Positions 8,331 through 17,098 of a DNA stretch of 52,155 bases are shown here, piece after piece. This stretch comes from Corynebacterium sp. GTDB lineage: Bacteria; Actinomycetota; Actinomycetes; Mycobacteriales; Mycobacteriaceae. A program made the translations under genes and the position numbers. Below the pieces are notes generated by a model that had not been told where the DNA came from, made no database searches, and saw only the letters and a program-made list of their open reading frames with translations. Positions within the stretch are counted from its first letter, which is position 1. Each line of letters opens with the position of its first letter. The stretch covers positions 1-52,155 of the forward strand of contig NZ_JASLIP010000004.1 in NCBI RefSeq assembly GCF_030152825.1, given 5' to 3'.

Positions 8331-8375
8331 AAAGGGGCCGGGTCTCGCTTCACCAGCGAGGAACCCGGCCGCTTT
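8331..8375. terminator. Bidirectional hairpin terminator between the amidohydrolase and pyk
   Basis: GGCCGGGT (8336-8343) pairs with ACCCGGCC (8363-8370). Inside it, CTCGCT pairs with AGCGAG around a 5-base loop. AAAG (8331-8334) and CTTT (8372-8375) flank the stem, giving short U-runs in both directions. It lies between convergent genes. Confidence 0.85.
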
Positions 8376-8393
8376 CACGCCCGCGCGCTTTGC

Positions 8394-9812
8394 CTAGCGG
8401 CGGCGCTCCTGACCCAGCATGTGCACCTGGATCATGTTGGTGTTGCCCGGGATCCCCGGTGGGGAGCCCGCGGTAACCACAACGAGGTCGTCGTAGTTGT
8501 AGTTCTTCTTGCTGAGCAGGGACTCGTCCACCACCCGCATCATGTCATCGGTGGAGTCGACATCATTGGTGAGCAGCGTCTCGGTGCCCCAGGTCAGCGA
8601 AAGCTGGTTGCGCACATCCTGCGAAGGCGTGAACACCAGCAGCGGCAGGTAGCTGCGCAGGCGTGCCACGCGCTTGGCGGTATCCCCCGAGGAGGTGAAG
8701 GCCACCAGGGCGCGTGCGTTGAGGCGCTCGCCGATGTCCTTCGCCGCGTAGGAGATCACGCCGCGGCGGGTACGTGGGCGGTGCGTCAGCGGTGGGGCCT
8801 CGCCGTCGTCCTCGGCGGCAACGACGATGCGGGACATCGTCTCCACCGTCGCGATCGGGTGCTTACCCACGGAGGTCTCGCCGGAAAGCATGACCGCATC
8901 CGCACCGTCCAACACGGCGTTGGCCACGTCGGAGGCCTCCGCGCGGGTCGGGCGGGAGTTCTCGATCATGGAGTCCAGCATCTGGGTCGCCACGATCACC
9001 GGCTTGGCGTTCTCGCGAGCGATCTGGATGGCGCGCTTCTGCACCAGCGGGACGTCCTCCAGCGGCACCTCCACGCCCAGGTCACCGCGGGCAACCATGA
9101 TCGCGTCGAAGGCCAGGATAATCGGCTCCAGCGCGTCGACGGCCTCCGGCTTCTCCAGCTTCGCGATAACCGGCACGCGGCGGCCGACCTCGTCCATGAT
9201 CTCGTGGACAAGCTCAACGTCCGCCGGGGAGCGCACGAAGGACAGGGCAATGAAGTCGACGCCCATCTTCAGTGCGAAGCGCAGGTCCTCGCGGTCCTTC
9301 TCGCTGAGCGCCGGGACGGAGATGTTCATCCCCGGCAGGGACACGCCCTTGTTATTGGACACCGGGCCGCCCTCGACGACCTCGCAGACCACGTCGTCGT
9401 CCTCGACGGCCTTGCAGATCAGCGCGACCTTGCCGTCGTCGACGAGCAGGCGGTCGCCCGGCTGCGCGTCCCGAGCCAGGCCCTTGTAGGTGGTGGAAAC
9501 GCGGTCGTGGGTGCCGTCGATGTCCTCCACGGTGATGCGGACGGTCTCGCCGGTCGCCCAATAGGTCTTGTCCTCGGCGAAACGGCCCAGGCGGATCTTC
9601 GGTCCCTGCAGGTCGGCCAGGATGCCGACCGGCTTGCCGGTCTCCGCCGAGGCGTCGCGGACCCACTGGTAATTCTGCTGATGATCAGCATGTTCCCCGT
9701 GGGAGAAATTCAGGCGCGCGACATTCATGCCCGCGTCGATCAGCCCGCGAATCGAATCCTTATCGGCCACAGCCGGGCCGAGCGTACACACGATTTTTGT
9801 TCTTCTGCTCAC
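8394..9812 (-). CDS. pyk: Pyruvate kinase
   Basis: Glycolytic enzyme converting phosphoenolpyruvate and ADP to pyruvate and ATP. Full length (472 residues). Visible: RTKIVCTLGPA at the N-terminus, MNVARLNFSHG, the lid domain from about 70 to 170, and the active-site blocks IAKLEKPEAV and IMVARGDLGVEVP, then MSGETSVGKHP-like VMLSGETSVGKHP and the C-terminal regulatory domain. GTG start at 9812; the GGGGAG before it is too close to serve as a good Shine-Dalgarno. Last gene of the his-trp-lgt block as drawn, but with a probable promoter of its own. Confidence 0.96.
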   Translation of the reverse strand: MSRRTKIVCTLGPAVADKDSIRGLIDAGMNVARLNFSHGEHADHQQNYQWVRDASAETGKPVGILADLQGPKIRLGRFAEDKTYWATGETVRITVEDIDGTHDRVSTTYKGLARDAQPGDRLLVDDGKVALICKAVEDDDVVCEVVEGGPVSNNKGVSLPGMNISVPALSEKDREDLRFALKMGVDFIALSFVRSPADVELVHEIMDEVGRRVPVIAKLEKPEAVDALEPIILAFDAIMVARGDLGVEVPLEDVPLVQKRAIQIARENAKPVIVATQMLDSMIENSRPTRAEASDVANAVLDGADAVMLSGETSVGKHPIATVETMSRIVVAAEDDGEAPPLTHRPRTRRGVISYAAKDIGERLNARALVAFTSSGDTAKRVARLRSYLPLLVFTPSQDVRNQLSLTWGTETLLTNDVDSTDDMMRVVDESLLSKKNYNYDDLVVVTAGSPPGIPGNTNMIQVHMLGQERRR

Positions 9813-9820
9813 AGCTCCCC

Positions 9821-9826
9821 AGAATA
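9821..9826 (-). promoter_or_regulatory. Probable -10 box (TATTCT) for pyk
   Basis: TATTCT lies 8 bases before the GTG start, in the 63-base gap after lgt. The spacing suggests leaderless or near-leaderless pyk mRNA independent of the upstream operon. Confidence 0.45.
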
Positions 9827-9875
9827 GCCAGGAGCAGCCGACCCCCGCTACATAAGGGGTAGTTGGGGCGAGTTT

Positions 9876-10778
9876 TTACTCCGACTCGGTGGTCAGATCC
9901 GCTCCACCGCGGACGTACTCGGGAGTTTCCCGACGTCGGTTCCGGGTCGCCCAGAACAGGATGGCGGCCGACACAAAAGCCACGGCAGACACCACCACGT
10001 TGATGCGGACGTCCCCGAAGACCGTCGTGGCCGGATCAGTGCGCAGCATCTCGATGAAGAAGCGACCCAGGGTGTAGCCAGCCACGTAGAGCATGAACAC
10101 CCTACCGCCACCCAGCCGGCGGGTGCGGTCGATGTAGACCAGCAGGCAGACGATGAGGATGTTCCACACCATCTCGTAGAGGAAGGTGGGCTGGACGGTG
10201 GCGATGACCTCCCCGGTGGAGCGCCCCGTGACGGGCGCGAGGTAGCCGGACTCGTCGACGCGGCGGTAGATCTCCAGGGCCAGCGGGCCGTCAGCGGGGC
10301 CGCCGTAGAGCTCCTGGTTGAACCAGTTGCCCAGCCGGCCGATGGCTTGTGCCAGCAGGATGGTGGGAGCGATGGCATCCGCGAAAGGCATCAGTGGGAG
10401 GCGCTTGAACTTAAACAACAGCGCCACGGCCACCCCACCCAGGATCACCGCGCCCCAGATGCCGAGACCACCGTTTGTGATCTTCAGCGCATCGACGGGG
10501 TTCTTCCCTGGCCCGAAGTACTTATCGTGGTCGGTGATGACGTGGTAGATGCGCCCGCCGATGATGCCCGCGGGCACGGCGACGAGCAGCGCGTCAACCA
10601 CGACTTCCGGGTCACCGCCACGATCGGCGTAGCGCTTCCGCGACCAAAAGTAGGCCACGACGATGCCCGTGAGGATGCACAGGGCGTAGGCACGAAGCGG
10701 GAATCCGCCCAGGTACCACACGCCCTGCGGGGGCGAAGGAATCGTGGCGAGCAGCATGGTGTCCGTCGCACCCATCAT
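9876..10778 (-). CDS. lgt: Prolipoprotein diacylglyceryl transferase
   Basis: Membrane enzyme that adds diacylglycerol to the lipobox cysteine of prolipoproteins. 300 residues with about seven hydrophobic helices. Diagnostic blocks: IPSPPQGVWYLGGFPLRAYALCI at the N-terminus (shown in part), GGRIYHVITDHDKYF with the conserved His, NGGLGIWGAV, and the Lgt signature GRLGNWFNQELYG. It starts 14 bases after trpA (ATGATG; either ATG possible). Its substrates in this window would be the binding protein at 2277 and the lipoproteins at 26264, 38827 and 39794. The trpA-lgt-pyk order is as in mycobacteria. Confidence 0.96.
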   Translation of the reverse strand: MMGATDTMLLATIPSPPQGVWYLGGFPLRAYALCILTGIVVAYFWSRKRYADRGGDPEVVVDALLVAVPAGIIGGRIYHVITDHDKYFGPGKNPVDALKITNGGLGIWGAVILGGVAVALLFKFKRLPLMPFADAIAPTILLAQAIGRLGNWFNQELYGGPADGPLALEIYRRVDESGYLAPVTGRSTGEVIATVQPTFLYEMVWNILIVCLLVYIDRTRRLGGGRVFMLYVAGYTLGRFFIEMLRTDPATTVFGDVRINVVVSAVAFVSAAILFWATRNRRRETPEYVRGGADLTTESE

Positions 10779-10792
10779 GCGTGGCTGCTCCC

Positions 10793-11566
10793 CTACGCCT
10801 TGGCGCGCACGCCGGCGGCCAGGTCTGCAGCGACCTCCACCAGGGTGCCCTGCTCCGTGGCGTTGATCAGGGCGGAGCCCACGATCACGCCGTCGGCGAA
10901 GGCCGCGATCTGCGCGGCCTGCTTGCCGTCTCGAACACCCAGGCCCACGGCCACCGGCAGATCAGTGACCTTCCGGCAGCGCTCCACGAGCTCCTGGGCG
11001 CCCTTATCGACCTCGTCCTGAGCGCCGGTGACACCCATGTGGGAAGCCGCGTAGATGAAGCCGCCACCGGCGTTCGCGGTCATCTCCAACCGCTCCATGG
11101 TAGTGGACTGGGCCGCGAGATAGACCGGGTCCAGGTCGTACTCATCGCAGGCGGCCTTCCAGCGGCCGGCCATCTCCGGAAGCAGGTCCGGGATGATGCT
11201 GCCCAGGCCACCGGCCTCGGCGAACTCGGCGGCGAAGCGCTCCGGGCCGTACTGCAGCACCGGATTCCAGTAGGTCATAACCACGCAGTTCGCGCCGGCC
11301 TCGGTGGCCCGGCGGACGACCTCGATGGTGTCCTTGACCTTGAAGCCATTCTCCAGCGCGATATCCGCGGCGTGCTGGATAGTCGGGCCGTCCATCATCG
11401 GATCCGTGAACGGGATGCCTACCTCGATGAGATCCGCGTGCTTGGACAGCTCGATGATGTTCTCGACGGACTCCTCCACCGTCGGGAAACCTGCCGGGTA
11501 GTAGGCGACGAATGCCGCCCGCCCTTCGGACTTGGCGTCCTTAAAGATCTGCTCCAGGCGGCTCAT
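10793..11566 (-). CDS. trpA: Tryptophan synthase alpha chain
   Basis: Cleaves indole-3-glycerol phosphate to indole and glyceraldehyde 3-phosphate; indole is channelled to TrpB. 257 residues, TIM barrel. Catalytic Glu48 in DLIEVGIPF and Asp59 in MMDGPTIQ; later YYPAGFPT and the phosphate site GFGVR-equivalent VGLGVRDG, then GVIVGSALI. The ATG follows the trpB TAA directly (TAAATG), so translation is coupled, which fits the alpha-beta complex. Confidence 0.97.
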   Translation of the reverse strand: MSRLEQIFKDAKSEGRAAFVAYYPAGFPTVEESVENIIELSKHADLIEVGIPFTDPMMDGPTIQHAADIALENGFKVKDTIEVVRRATEAGANCVVMTYWNPVLQYGPERFAAEFAEAGGLGSIIPDLLPEMAGRWKAACDEYDLDPVYLAAQSTTMERLEMTANAGGGFIYAASHMGVTGAQDEVDKGAQELVERCRKVTDLPVAVGLGVRDGKQAAQIAAFADGVIVGSALINATEQGTLVEVAADLAAGVRAKA

Positions 11567-12823
11567 TTAGTTTCCCTCCTTCGCGAACCACTTCGCGGCG
11601 GTCGCGACGTCCTTATCGCCGCGGCCGGAGACGTTGACGATGATCAACGGGTTATCCTCGCGCTCGGCGTACTTGATGGCGGCGGCCACACCGTGGGCAG
11701 ACTCGATGGCAGGCAGGATGCCCTCCAAGCGGGTCAGCAGACGGAAAGCCTCCATGGCCTCGGCATCGGTGATGGCGAAGTACTCCGCGCGCCCCTCGGC
11801 GTGCAATGCGGAGTGCTCGGGCCCCACGCCCGGGTAATCGAGCCCGGCGGAAATGGAGTGGGAGGGGATGATCTGGCCGTCCTCGTCCTCCATCAGGTCG
11901 GAGTAGGAGCCCTGGAACACGCCCTGGCGGCCCAGGTTAACGGGCGCGGCGTGGCGGCCAGTGTCCATGCCGTCGCCCGCGGCCTCGGCGCCGACCAGTG
12001 CGACGGACTCGTCCTCGATGAACGGGTGGAACAGGCCGATCGCGTTCGAGCCACCGCCCACGCAGGCCACGACGGCGTCCGGGAGGCGACCAGCGCCCTC
12101 CAGAATCTGCTGGCGGGCCTCGGTTCCGATGATGCGCTGCAGGTCGCGCACCATCTGCGGGAATGGGTGCGGACCTGCGGCGGTGCCGAAGCAGTAATAA
12201 GTGTCGTCCGCGTTGGCCACCCAGTAGCGCATGGCCTCGTTGATCGCGTCCTTCAGGGTCGCGGAGCCGAGTTCGATCTCCTCAACTTCTGCGCCCAGCA
12301 GCTTCATGCGGGCGACGTTCATCGCCTGGCGCTGGGCATCCACCGCGCCCATGTAGATGCGGCACTCCAGGCCGAGCAGGGCACAGGCGGTGGCGGTGGC
12401 CACGCCGTGCTGCCCGGCGCCCGTCTCAGCGATCACGCGCGTCTTGCCCATGCGCTTGGCCAGCAGGGCCTGGCCGAGCACGTTGTTGATCTTGTGGGAG
12501 CCCGTGTGGTTCAGGTCCTCGCGCTTGAGCCACACCTCCGCGCCCACGTGCTCGGAGAAACGCTCCGCGTAGTACAGCGGGGACGGGCGGCCCGAGTAGT
12601 TGCGGTGCAGGTCGTCGAGAGTGTCCAGGTACTCCGGGTCGGTCTTCGCCTTACCCCAGGCGTCGGTGATCTCATCAATCACGGCCATGAGGGCCTCCGG
12701 GATATAACGGCCACCGAAGTCGCCCCATTGCCCGAGGTTATCGGGCTCATGGTGGGTCGCGGTGCCGATCACTTCACCGGCGGTGGGAAGTGCTTGTGCT
12801 GGGCTTTTCTGGTTATTACTCAC
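11567..12823 (-). CDS. trpB: Tryptophan synthase beta chain
   Basis: PLP enzyme joining indole and serine to give tryptophan. 418 residues from the GTG at 12823; a TTG at 12832 would add three residues, but AGGTAAG is better placed for the GTG (9-base spacer). The PLP lysine is in LNHTGSHKINN; also AETGAGQHGVATA, VGGGSNAIG (phosphate cup) and GPEHSALHA. It is a TrpB1-type chain matching the adjacent trpA. The N-terminal 30 residues are poorly conserved and leave the start open. Confidence 0.96.
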   Translation of the reverse strand: MSNNQKSPAQALPTAGEVIGTATHHEPDNLGQWGDFGGRYIPEALMAVIDEITDAWGKAKTDPEYLDTLDDLHRNYSGRPSPLYYAERFSEHVGAEVWLKREDLNHTGSHKINNVLGQALLAKRMGKTRVIAETGAGQHGVATATACALLGLECRIYMGAVDAQRQAMNVARMKLLGAEVEEIELGSATLKDAINEAMRYWVANADDTYYCFGTAAGPHPFPQMVRDLQRIIGTEARQQILEGAGRLPDAVVACVGGGSNAIGLFHPFIEDESVALVGAEAAGDGMDTGRHAAPVNLGRQGVFQGSYSDLMEDEDGQIIPSHSISAGLDYPGVGPEHSALHAEGRAEYFAITDAEAMEAFRLLTRLEGILPAIESAHGVAAAIKYAEREDNPLIIVNVSGRGDKDVATAAKWFAKEGN

Positions 12824-12847
12824 GAGTTCCAACTTACCTGGCTGGGG

Positions 12848-13669
12848 TTATGCGTCTTGCTTGGAGCCGGTCGGGCACGCCGGGTGCTGGCCTGCCACCA
12901 CGAGGGACTTGGCGGCCGCGCCCGGGTCGTCGGCGGTCACGAGCCCCTCGCCCACGAGGACGGCGTTCGCACCGTGGCGGGCGTACTCGATCAGGTCGTG
13001 CTTATCGCGCACACCGGATTCCGCGATCTTCACGATGTGATCCGGGATCAGCGGGGCGATCCGCCCGAAGACGGACATATCGACTTCGAGGGTCTTGAGG
13101 TTACGGGCGTTGACGCCGATGACCTTGGCTCCGGCGGCGACCGCGCGCTCGACCTCGTCCTCCGTGTGAACCTCGACGAGGGCGGTCATCCCCAGGGACT
13201 CGGTGCACTCCAGGAGTCCGGTCAGCCGCTCCTGCTCGAGGGCTGCGACGATGAGGAGGATGACGTCCGCGCCGTGGGCCCGGGCCTCGTAGATCTGGTA
13301 CGGGTTGACGATGAAGTCCTTGCGCAGCAGCGGGATGTCCACGTTTGCGCGCACGGCGTCGAAGTCGGCCAGGGAGCCGTTGAAGCGGCGCTCCTCGGTC
13401 AGGCAGCTGATGACTGCAGCACCATTCTTGGCATAGGCCTTGGCCAGCACCTCCGGCTCTGGGATCGCGGCCAAGGTGCCCTTGGAGGGGCTGGAGCGCT
13501 TGACCTCGGCGATAACGCTGACATCCGGGCCAGAGAGAGCTGCCAGGGCGTCGAGCGCGGGCGGGGCGTCCAGTGCACGAGCCTTGATCTCCGCCAGCGG
13601 CACCTCCGCTTCGCGGCGAGCCTGGTCCTCAAGAACTCCGGCGATGATCTCATCCAACACTGTTGCCAT
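12848..13669 (-). CDS. trpC: Indole-3-glycerol phosphate synthase (single-domain)
   Basis: Ring-closing step of tryptophan synthesis. 273 residues, one TIM barrel: SVIAEVKRSSPSKGTL (catalytic lysine), FNGSLADFDAVR, PLLRKDFIVNPYQI, GVNARNLKTLEVD and AESGVRDKHDL. The length and the end of the protein rule out a TrpCF fusion of the kind found in C. glutamicum. No trpF lies nearby, which bears on the predicted role of hisA. The ATG is preceded by GGAAGG at a 10-base spacer. Confidence 0.97.
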   Translation of the reverse strand: MATVLDEIIAGVLEDQARREAEVPLAEIKARALDAPPALDALAALSGPDVSVIAEVKRSSPSKGTLAAIPEPEVLAKAYAKNGAAVISCLTEERRFNGSLADFDAVRANVDIPLLRKDFIVNPYQIYEARAHGADVILLIVAALEQERLTGLLECTESLGMTALVEVHTEDEVERAVAAGAKVIGVNARNLKTLEVDMSVFGRIAPLIPDHIVKIAESGVRDKHDLIEYARHGANAVLVGEGLVTADDPGAAAKSLVVAGQHPACPTGSKQDA

Positions 13670-13711
13670 GTCGGCCTACCCTTCCACGATCGCTGTGTCG
13701 ATGGTCACAAC

Positions 13712-13719
13712 ATTATCTA
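13712..13719 (-). promoter_or_regulatory. Candidate internal promoter -10 (TAGATAAT) ahead of trpC
   Basis: The 94-base gap between the membrane gene and trpC contains TAGATAAT about 42 bases before the trpC ATG, with a small hairpin (TGGCA...TGCCA) upstream and no clear -35. This could let trpCBA be expressed apart from trpE. No leader peptide with tandem Trp codons is seen. Confidence 0.3.
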
Positions 13720-13763
13720 CGCGCCACGCTGGCACGAAATCCTGCCACCACGGTCAACGCAGG

Positions 13764-14414
13764 CTACGTCCGTTCCTCGTCTGTCGGGTCCACTCCTGCG
13801 TCGAGGGCATCCCACAGCACGCGGCCGGAATCCGGGTTCTCCGTCAGGTCCTGCTTGGCTCCCTCGCGGCGACGCTCTGGGGTCTCATAGCGGCTATAAC
13901 CGGTGTCCGAGCCCCCAGGCTTCATCGCGAGGATCACCCCGCCACACACGCCGAGAATCGCGACGATGACGGTGAGCAGTACCGGCAGATTGTGCACTTC
14001 CGCGGACAGCACCTGAGCCCAGGCGGAGATCTGCTCGGGGTTGCTGGAATTCTGCGTGGCCACGCCAGAGCGCAGCAGCTGCTGGGCGCGATAGAGATCC
14101 GGCTCCGCCCCAACGAGCTGCACGGCTCGGAAGCTCGCGCCAGCGGACAGCAGTGCGATGAGCACGCCGATGATGCGGCGGACCACCGGTGGGACCGCCA
14201 TCGTCGCGATCAGCGCGGCCATCATCGCCAGCGCCAGCGGCGTGCCGGCCGGATCCCACACTGCACCCACGAGCTCGTGAGTGGACTCGCCGGACTTGTC
14301 GTCGAAGACCTCCGCGGTCAGCCAGTTCATGCGGCCGAATCCCCACACGCCGGCCGCTGCCAGGATCACCAGCAGTTGGGCCAGCCCACGAATGCGCTTC
14401 TCAGTCTTCGTCAT
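13764..14414 (-). CDS. Trp-operon-associated membrane protein (TIGR02234 / Rv1610-like)
   Basis: 216-residue membrane protein with about four hydrophobic helices (near 11-25, 60-75, 80-93 and 140-160 by eye) and a charged C-terminal tail. The position between trpE and trpC, the GxxNWLTA-like GRMNWLTAEVFDD stretch and the length match the family of actinobacterial membrane proteins found in trp operons; their function is unknown. Two ATGs are possible; the one at 14414 has a better spaced GAGAAGG than the one at 14423. A role in tryptophan or precursor transport is only a guess from position. Confidence 0.85.
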   Translation of the reverse strand: MTKTEKRIRGLAQLLVILAAAGVWGFGRMNWLTAEVFDDKSGESTHELVGAVWDPAGTPLALAMMAALIATMAVPPVVRRIIGVLIALLSAGASFRAVQLVGAEPDLYRAQQLLRSGVATQNSSNPEQISAWAQVLSAEVHNLPVLLTVIVAILGVCGGVILAMKPGGSDTGYSRYETPERRREGAKQDLTENPDSGRVLWDALDAGVDPTDEERT

Positions 14415-14456
14415 GCCCTTCATACCTTCTCGTCAACGTCGTTGGACGGTCGCAAC

Positions 14457-15992
14457 CTAGAGCGTGCGCAGCGTCTCCGCTGCTGCCACGGCGCGCAGCA
14501 CGGCTGCGGCCTTGTGCTGGCACTCGCGGTCTTCCGCCACCGGGTCGGAATCCGCAACGATACCCGCACCGGCCTGCACGTACACGGTGCCGTCCTTGTA
14601 GAGCCCCGATCGGATCGCGATCGCTTGGTCGGTGTTACCCGAAAAATCGAAGTAGCCGACCGTGCCGCCGTAGATACCGCGGCGGGTGTCCTCGAGCCGG
14701 TCGATGATGCTCATCGCGGATGGCTTCGGGGAGCCAGACAGCGTGCCAGCCGGGAAGGTCGCGGCCGCAGCATCCACGGCGGTCTTACCCTCCGCGAGCT
14801 CGCCCGTCACACCGGACACCAGGTGCATGATGGCGCTGTAGCGCTCGATATGCCGGAAGTCATTCACCGCCACCGAGCCGGGCTTCGAGATCTTGCCCAC
14901 GTCGTTGCGCCCCAGGTCCACGAGCATCAAGTGCTCGGAGTTCTCCTTCTCATCAGCCAGCAGCTCGCGCTCGTTGGCCAGATCCTCCTCCGGGGTGGCC
15001 CCGCGGGGCCGGGAGCCAGCGATCGGGTGGGTGCTGATGTGTCCGCCTTGCACGCGGACGAGAGATTCCGGCGAGGAACCGACGATCCGAAACGCGATCT
15101 TCGTGAAGTCCTCGTTCGGGATGTTCATCAGGAACATGTACGGGCTCGGGTTGGTGCGCCGCAGCATCCGGTAGATGTCCAAGGCAGGCACATCGGTGTC
15201 GATCTCGAAACGCTGGCTCAGCACGATCTGGAACGCATCCCCTGCCCGGATGTGCTCCTGGCACTGCAGCACGCGTTCCTGGTACACCTCGGAGGCCTGC
15301 TGGCGGCGGACCTGTGGCTCGGCGGTGGCGTCGTAAGTATGCACTCCACCCGCGGTCGCGCCGGAGAGCTTGCCGAGCATGTCCTCGATGCGGGCCACGG
15401 CGTCGTCGTAGGCCGCATCCACGCGCTCGGGTGAGTTATTCCAATTCACGGCGTTGGCGATGAGCCAGATGCTGCCCTCGTGGTGGTCCACGACCGCCAG
15501 GGTGTCGACGAGCATCTGAACCAGGTCAGGGACGTCCAGGTCGTCCTCGCACGTATCCGGTAGCTGCTCGATATAACGCACCATGTCGTAGCCCAGGTAG
15601 CCGACCAGGCCACTGGTCAGCGGCGGCAGGCCTGGCATGGGGGCAGTGTGCAGGGCCTCGAGAGTGGCGCTGATCGCCGCGAGCGGGTCCTCAGCAGCCG
15701 GCAGATCCTCCGGGGCCTGGCCGATCCAGCGGGCGTCCTTGCCCTTGGCTACCAAGGCAGCACGCGCCCCGGTTCCGATGATGGACCAGCGGCTCCAGGA
15801 CTTGCCGCTCGGAGCCGACTCGAAGAGGAACGTGCCCGGCCGGTCTTCCGCGAGGACGCGATAGGTGTTCAGGGTGGACAGCCCATCGGCCAGCACCTTG
15901 TACACCACCGGAACCACGCGGTGTTCCGCCGCCAAGGCACGGAATTCCTCACGGGTCGTAATCTGCTGGAAATTCCTCTGCGCTGGAGCCAT
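14457..15992 (-). CDS. trpE: Anthranilate synthase component I
   Basis: First committed step of tryptophan synthesis: chorismate plus ammonia (from TrpG) to anthranilate. 511 residues. The N-terminal domain holds the feedback site (LFESAPSGKSWSRWSIIG; the ESA-x-x-G-x-x-SRYS-type block binds Trp). The catalytic domain has NPSPYMFLM, ESLVRVQGG, THPIAGSRPRG, DLGRNDVGK and FPAGTLSGSPKPSAM. trpG and trpD are not beside it and must lie elsewhere. It starts 3 bases after hisI, tying the trp genes to the his operon. Confidence 0.97.
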   Translation of the reverse strand: MAPAQRNFQQITTREEFRALAAEHRVVPVVYKVLADGLSTLNTYRVLAEDRPGTFLFESAPSGKSWSRWSIIGTGARAALVAKGKDARWIGQAPEDLPAAEDPLAAISATLEALHTAPMPGLPPLTSGLVGYLGYDMVRYIEQLPDTCEDDLDVPDLVQMLVDTLAVVDHHEGSIWLIANAVNWNNSPERVDAAYDDAVARIEDMLGKLSGATAGGVHTYDATAEPQVRRQQASEVYQERVLQCQEHIRAGDAFQIVLSQRFEIDTDVPALDIYRMLRRTNPSPYMFLMNIPNEDFTKIAFRIVGSSPESLVRVQGGHISTHPIAGSRPRGATPEEDLANERELLADEKENSEHLMLVDLGRNDVGKISKPGSVAVNDFRHIERYSAIMHLVSGVTGELAEGKTAVDAAAATFPAGTLSGSPKPSAMSIIDRLEDTRRGIYGGTVGYFDFSGNTDQAIAIRSGLYKDGTVYVQAGAGIVADSDPVAEDRECQHKAAAVLRAVAAAETLRTL

Positions 15993-15995
15993 GTT

Positions 15996-16340
15996 CTAGA
16001 GCAACCTATCCGAATCGAAGCAGGTGGTGGTTCCGGTGTGGCACGCCGCACCGGTCTGATTAACCTTCAGCAGCACCGTGTCGCCATCGCAGTCGAGCCG
16101 TGCCTCCACGACCTCCTGCGTGTGCCCACTGGTCTCCCCCTTGACCCACAGCTGCTGCCGGGACCGGGACCAGTAGGTGCCCTTGCGGGTAGCCAGGGTC
16201 AGCGCGAGGGCCTCGTCGTTCATCCACGCCTGCATCAGGACGTCCCCGGTGGTCGCGTCCTGGACGACGGCGGCGACGAGCCCGTCAGCGTTGCGCTTCA
16301 GGCGCCCGGCGATGGCGGGGTCGAGGGCTGCAGAACTCAA
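15996..16340 (-). CDS. hisI: Phosphoribosyl-AMP cyclohydrolase
   Basis: Third step of histidine synthesis, opening the adenine ring of PR-AMP. 114 residues, the short monofunctional form (no HisE domain). Motifs: VLMQAWMNDEAL, ATRKGTYWSRSRQQLWVKGETSG, and the metal site LDCDGDTVLLKVNQTGAACHTG with Cys and Asp ligands. The frame opens with TTG overlapping the hisF stop (TTGA), an uncommon but coupled start; no ATG exists upstream of the conserved region. Confidence 0.94.
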   Translation of the reverse strand: MSSAALDPAIAGRLKRNADGLVAAVVQDATTGDVLMQAWMNDEALALTLATRKGTYWSRSRQQLWVKGETSGHTQEVVEARLDCDGDTVLLKVNQTGAACHTGTTTCFDSDRLL

Positions 16341-17098
16341 CGGCGCACCTCGTAGTCCTCCGCGAGAGCGTCCTTGACTTCGCGGATGCTGACCTCGCCG
16401 AAGTGGAAGATGCTGGCTGCCAGAACCGCGTTCGCACCAGACGCAACGGCCGGCGGGAAGTGGCTGGCTGCACCCGCGCCACCGGAGGCGATGACCGGGA
16501 TGGACACGACCTCGCGTACCGCGGCGAGCATCTCGGTGTCGAAGCCATCCTTGGTGCCGTCGGCGTCCATGGAGTTGAGCAGGATCTCCCCCACGCCCAG
16601 CTCCTCGCCCTTCTTGGCCCAGGCCACGGCATCCAGGCCGGCGGACTTGGTACCGCCGTGCGTGGTGACCTCGTAGCTGGAGGGCTGATCATCGCAGCGG
16701 CGGGCATCCACGGAGAGCACGACGCACTGGGCGCCGAAGCGGGTGGACAGCTCGCGCAGCAGCTCCGGGTTCGCCACCGCAGAGGAATTCACGGAGACCT
16801 TATCGGCGCCCGCACGCAGCAGGGCATCGGCGTCCTCGACGGAACGAACCCCGCCGCCGACGGTGAGCGGGATGAAGATCTGGTCCGCGGTGCGGCGGAC
16901 GACGTCCAGCATCGTGCCGCGGCCCTCCTTGGACGCGGAGACGTCCAGGAAGGTGAGCTCGTCGGCGCCCTCTTCGTCGTAGCGCTTCGCGAGCTCCACC
17001 GGGTCGCCGGCGTCGCGCAGGTTCTTAAAGTTCACGCCCTTGACGACGCGGCCGTTCGCCACGTCCAGGCACGGAATGACGCGCACACTGACGCTCAT
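16337..17098 (-). CDS. hisF: Imidazole glycerol phosphate synthase, cyclase subunit
   Basis: Partner of HisH: takes PRFAR and ammonia to imidazole glycerol phosphate and AICAR. 253 residues, TIM barrel. N-terminal RVIPCLDVANGRVVKG with catalytic Asp12; second catalytic Asp in LSVDARR; phosphate loops VGGGVRS and IASGGAGAASH. The ORF extends upstream without a stop, but the ATG at 17098 gives the standard start and overlaps the impA stop as ATGA. Confidence 0.97.
   Translation of the reverse strand: MSVSVRVIPCLDVANGRVVKGVNFKNLRDAGDPVELAKRYDEEGADELTFLDVSASKEGRGTMLDVVRRTADQIFIPLTVGGGVRSVEDADALLRAGADKVSVNSSAVANPELLRELSTRFGAQCVVLSVDARRCDDQPSSYEVTTHGGTKSAGLDAVAWAKKGEELGVGEILLNSMDADGTKDGFDTEMLAAVREVVSIPVIASGGAGAASHFPPAVASGANAVLAASIFHFGEVSIREVKDALAEDYEVRR

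Noticed and set aside
9840..9872. Terminator between lgt and pyk
   Set aside because: ACCCC...GGGGGT stem of five pairs with a 9-base loop and no U-run downstream on the minus strand; too weak to call.
12833..13763. Trp attenuator or leader peptide
   Set aside because: No short frame with tandem Trp codons and no alternative hairpins found before trpE, trpC or trpB.
10781..13969. 1062-residue plus-strand open frame antisense to trpA, trpB and trpC
   Set aside because: GC-rich third positions leave antisense frames open. The residues are Gly/Val/Leu/His/Arg-biased without motifs, while the minus strand encodes clear Trp enzymes.
13440..15434. 664-residue plus-strand frame over trpC, the membrane gene and trpE
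   Set aside because: It runs over three well-defined minus-strand genes and a gap and shows no family motif.
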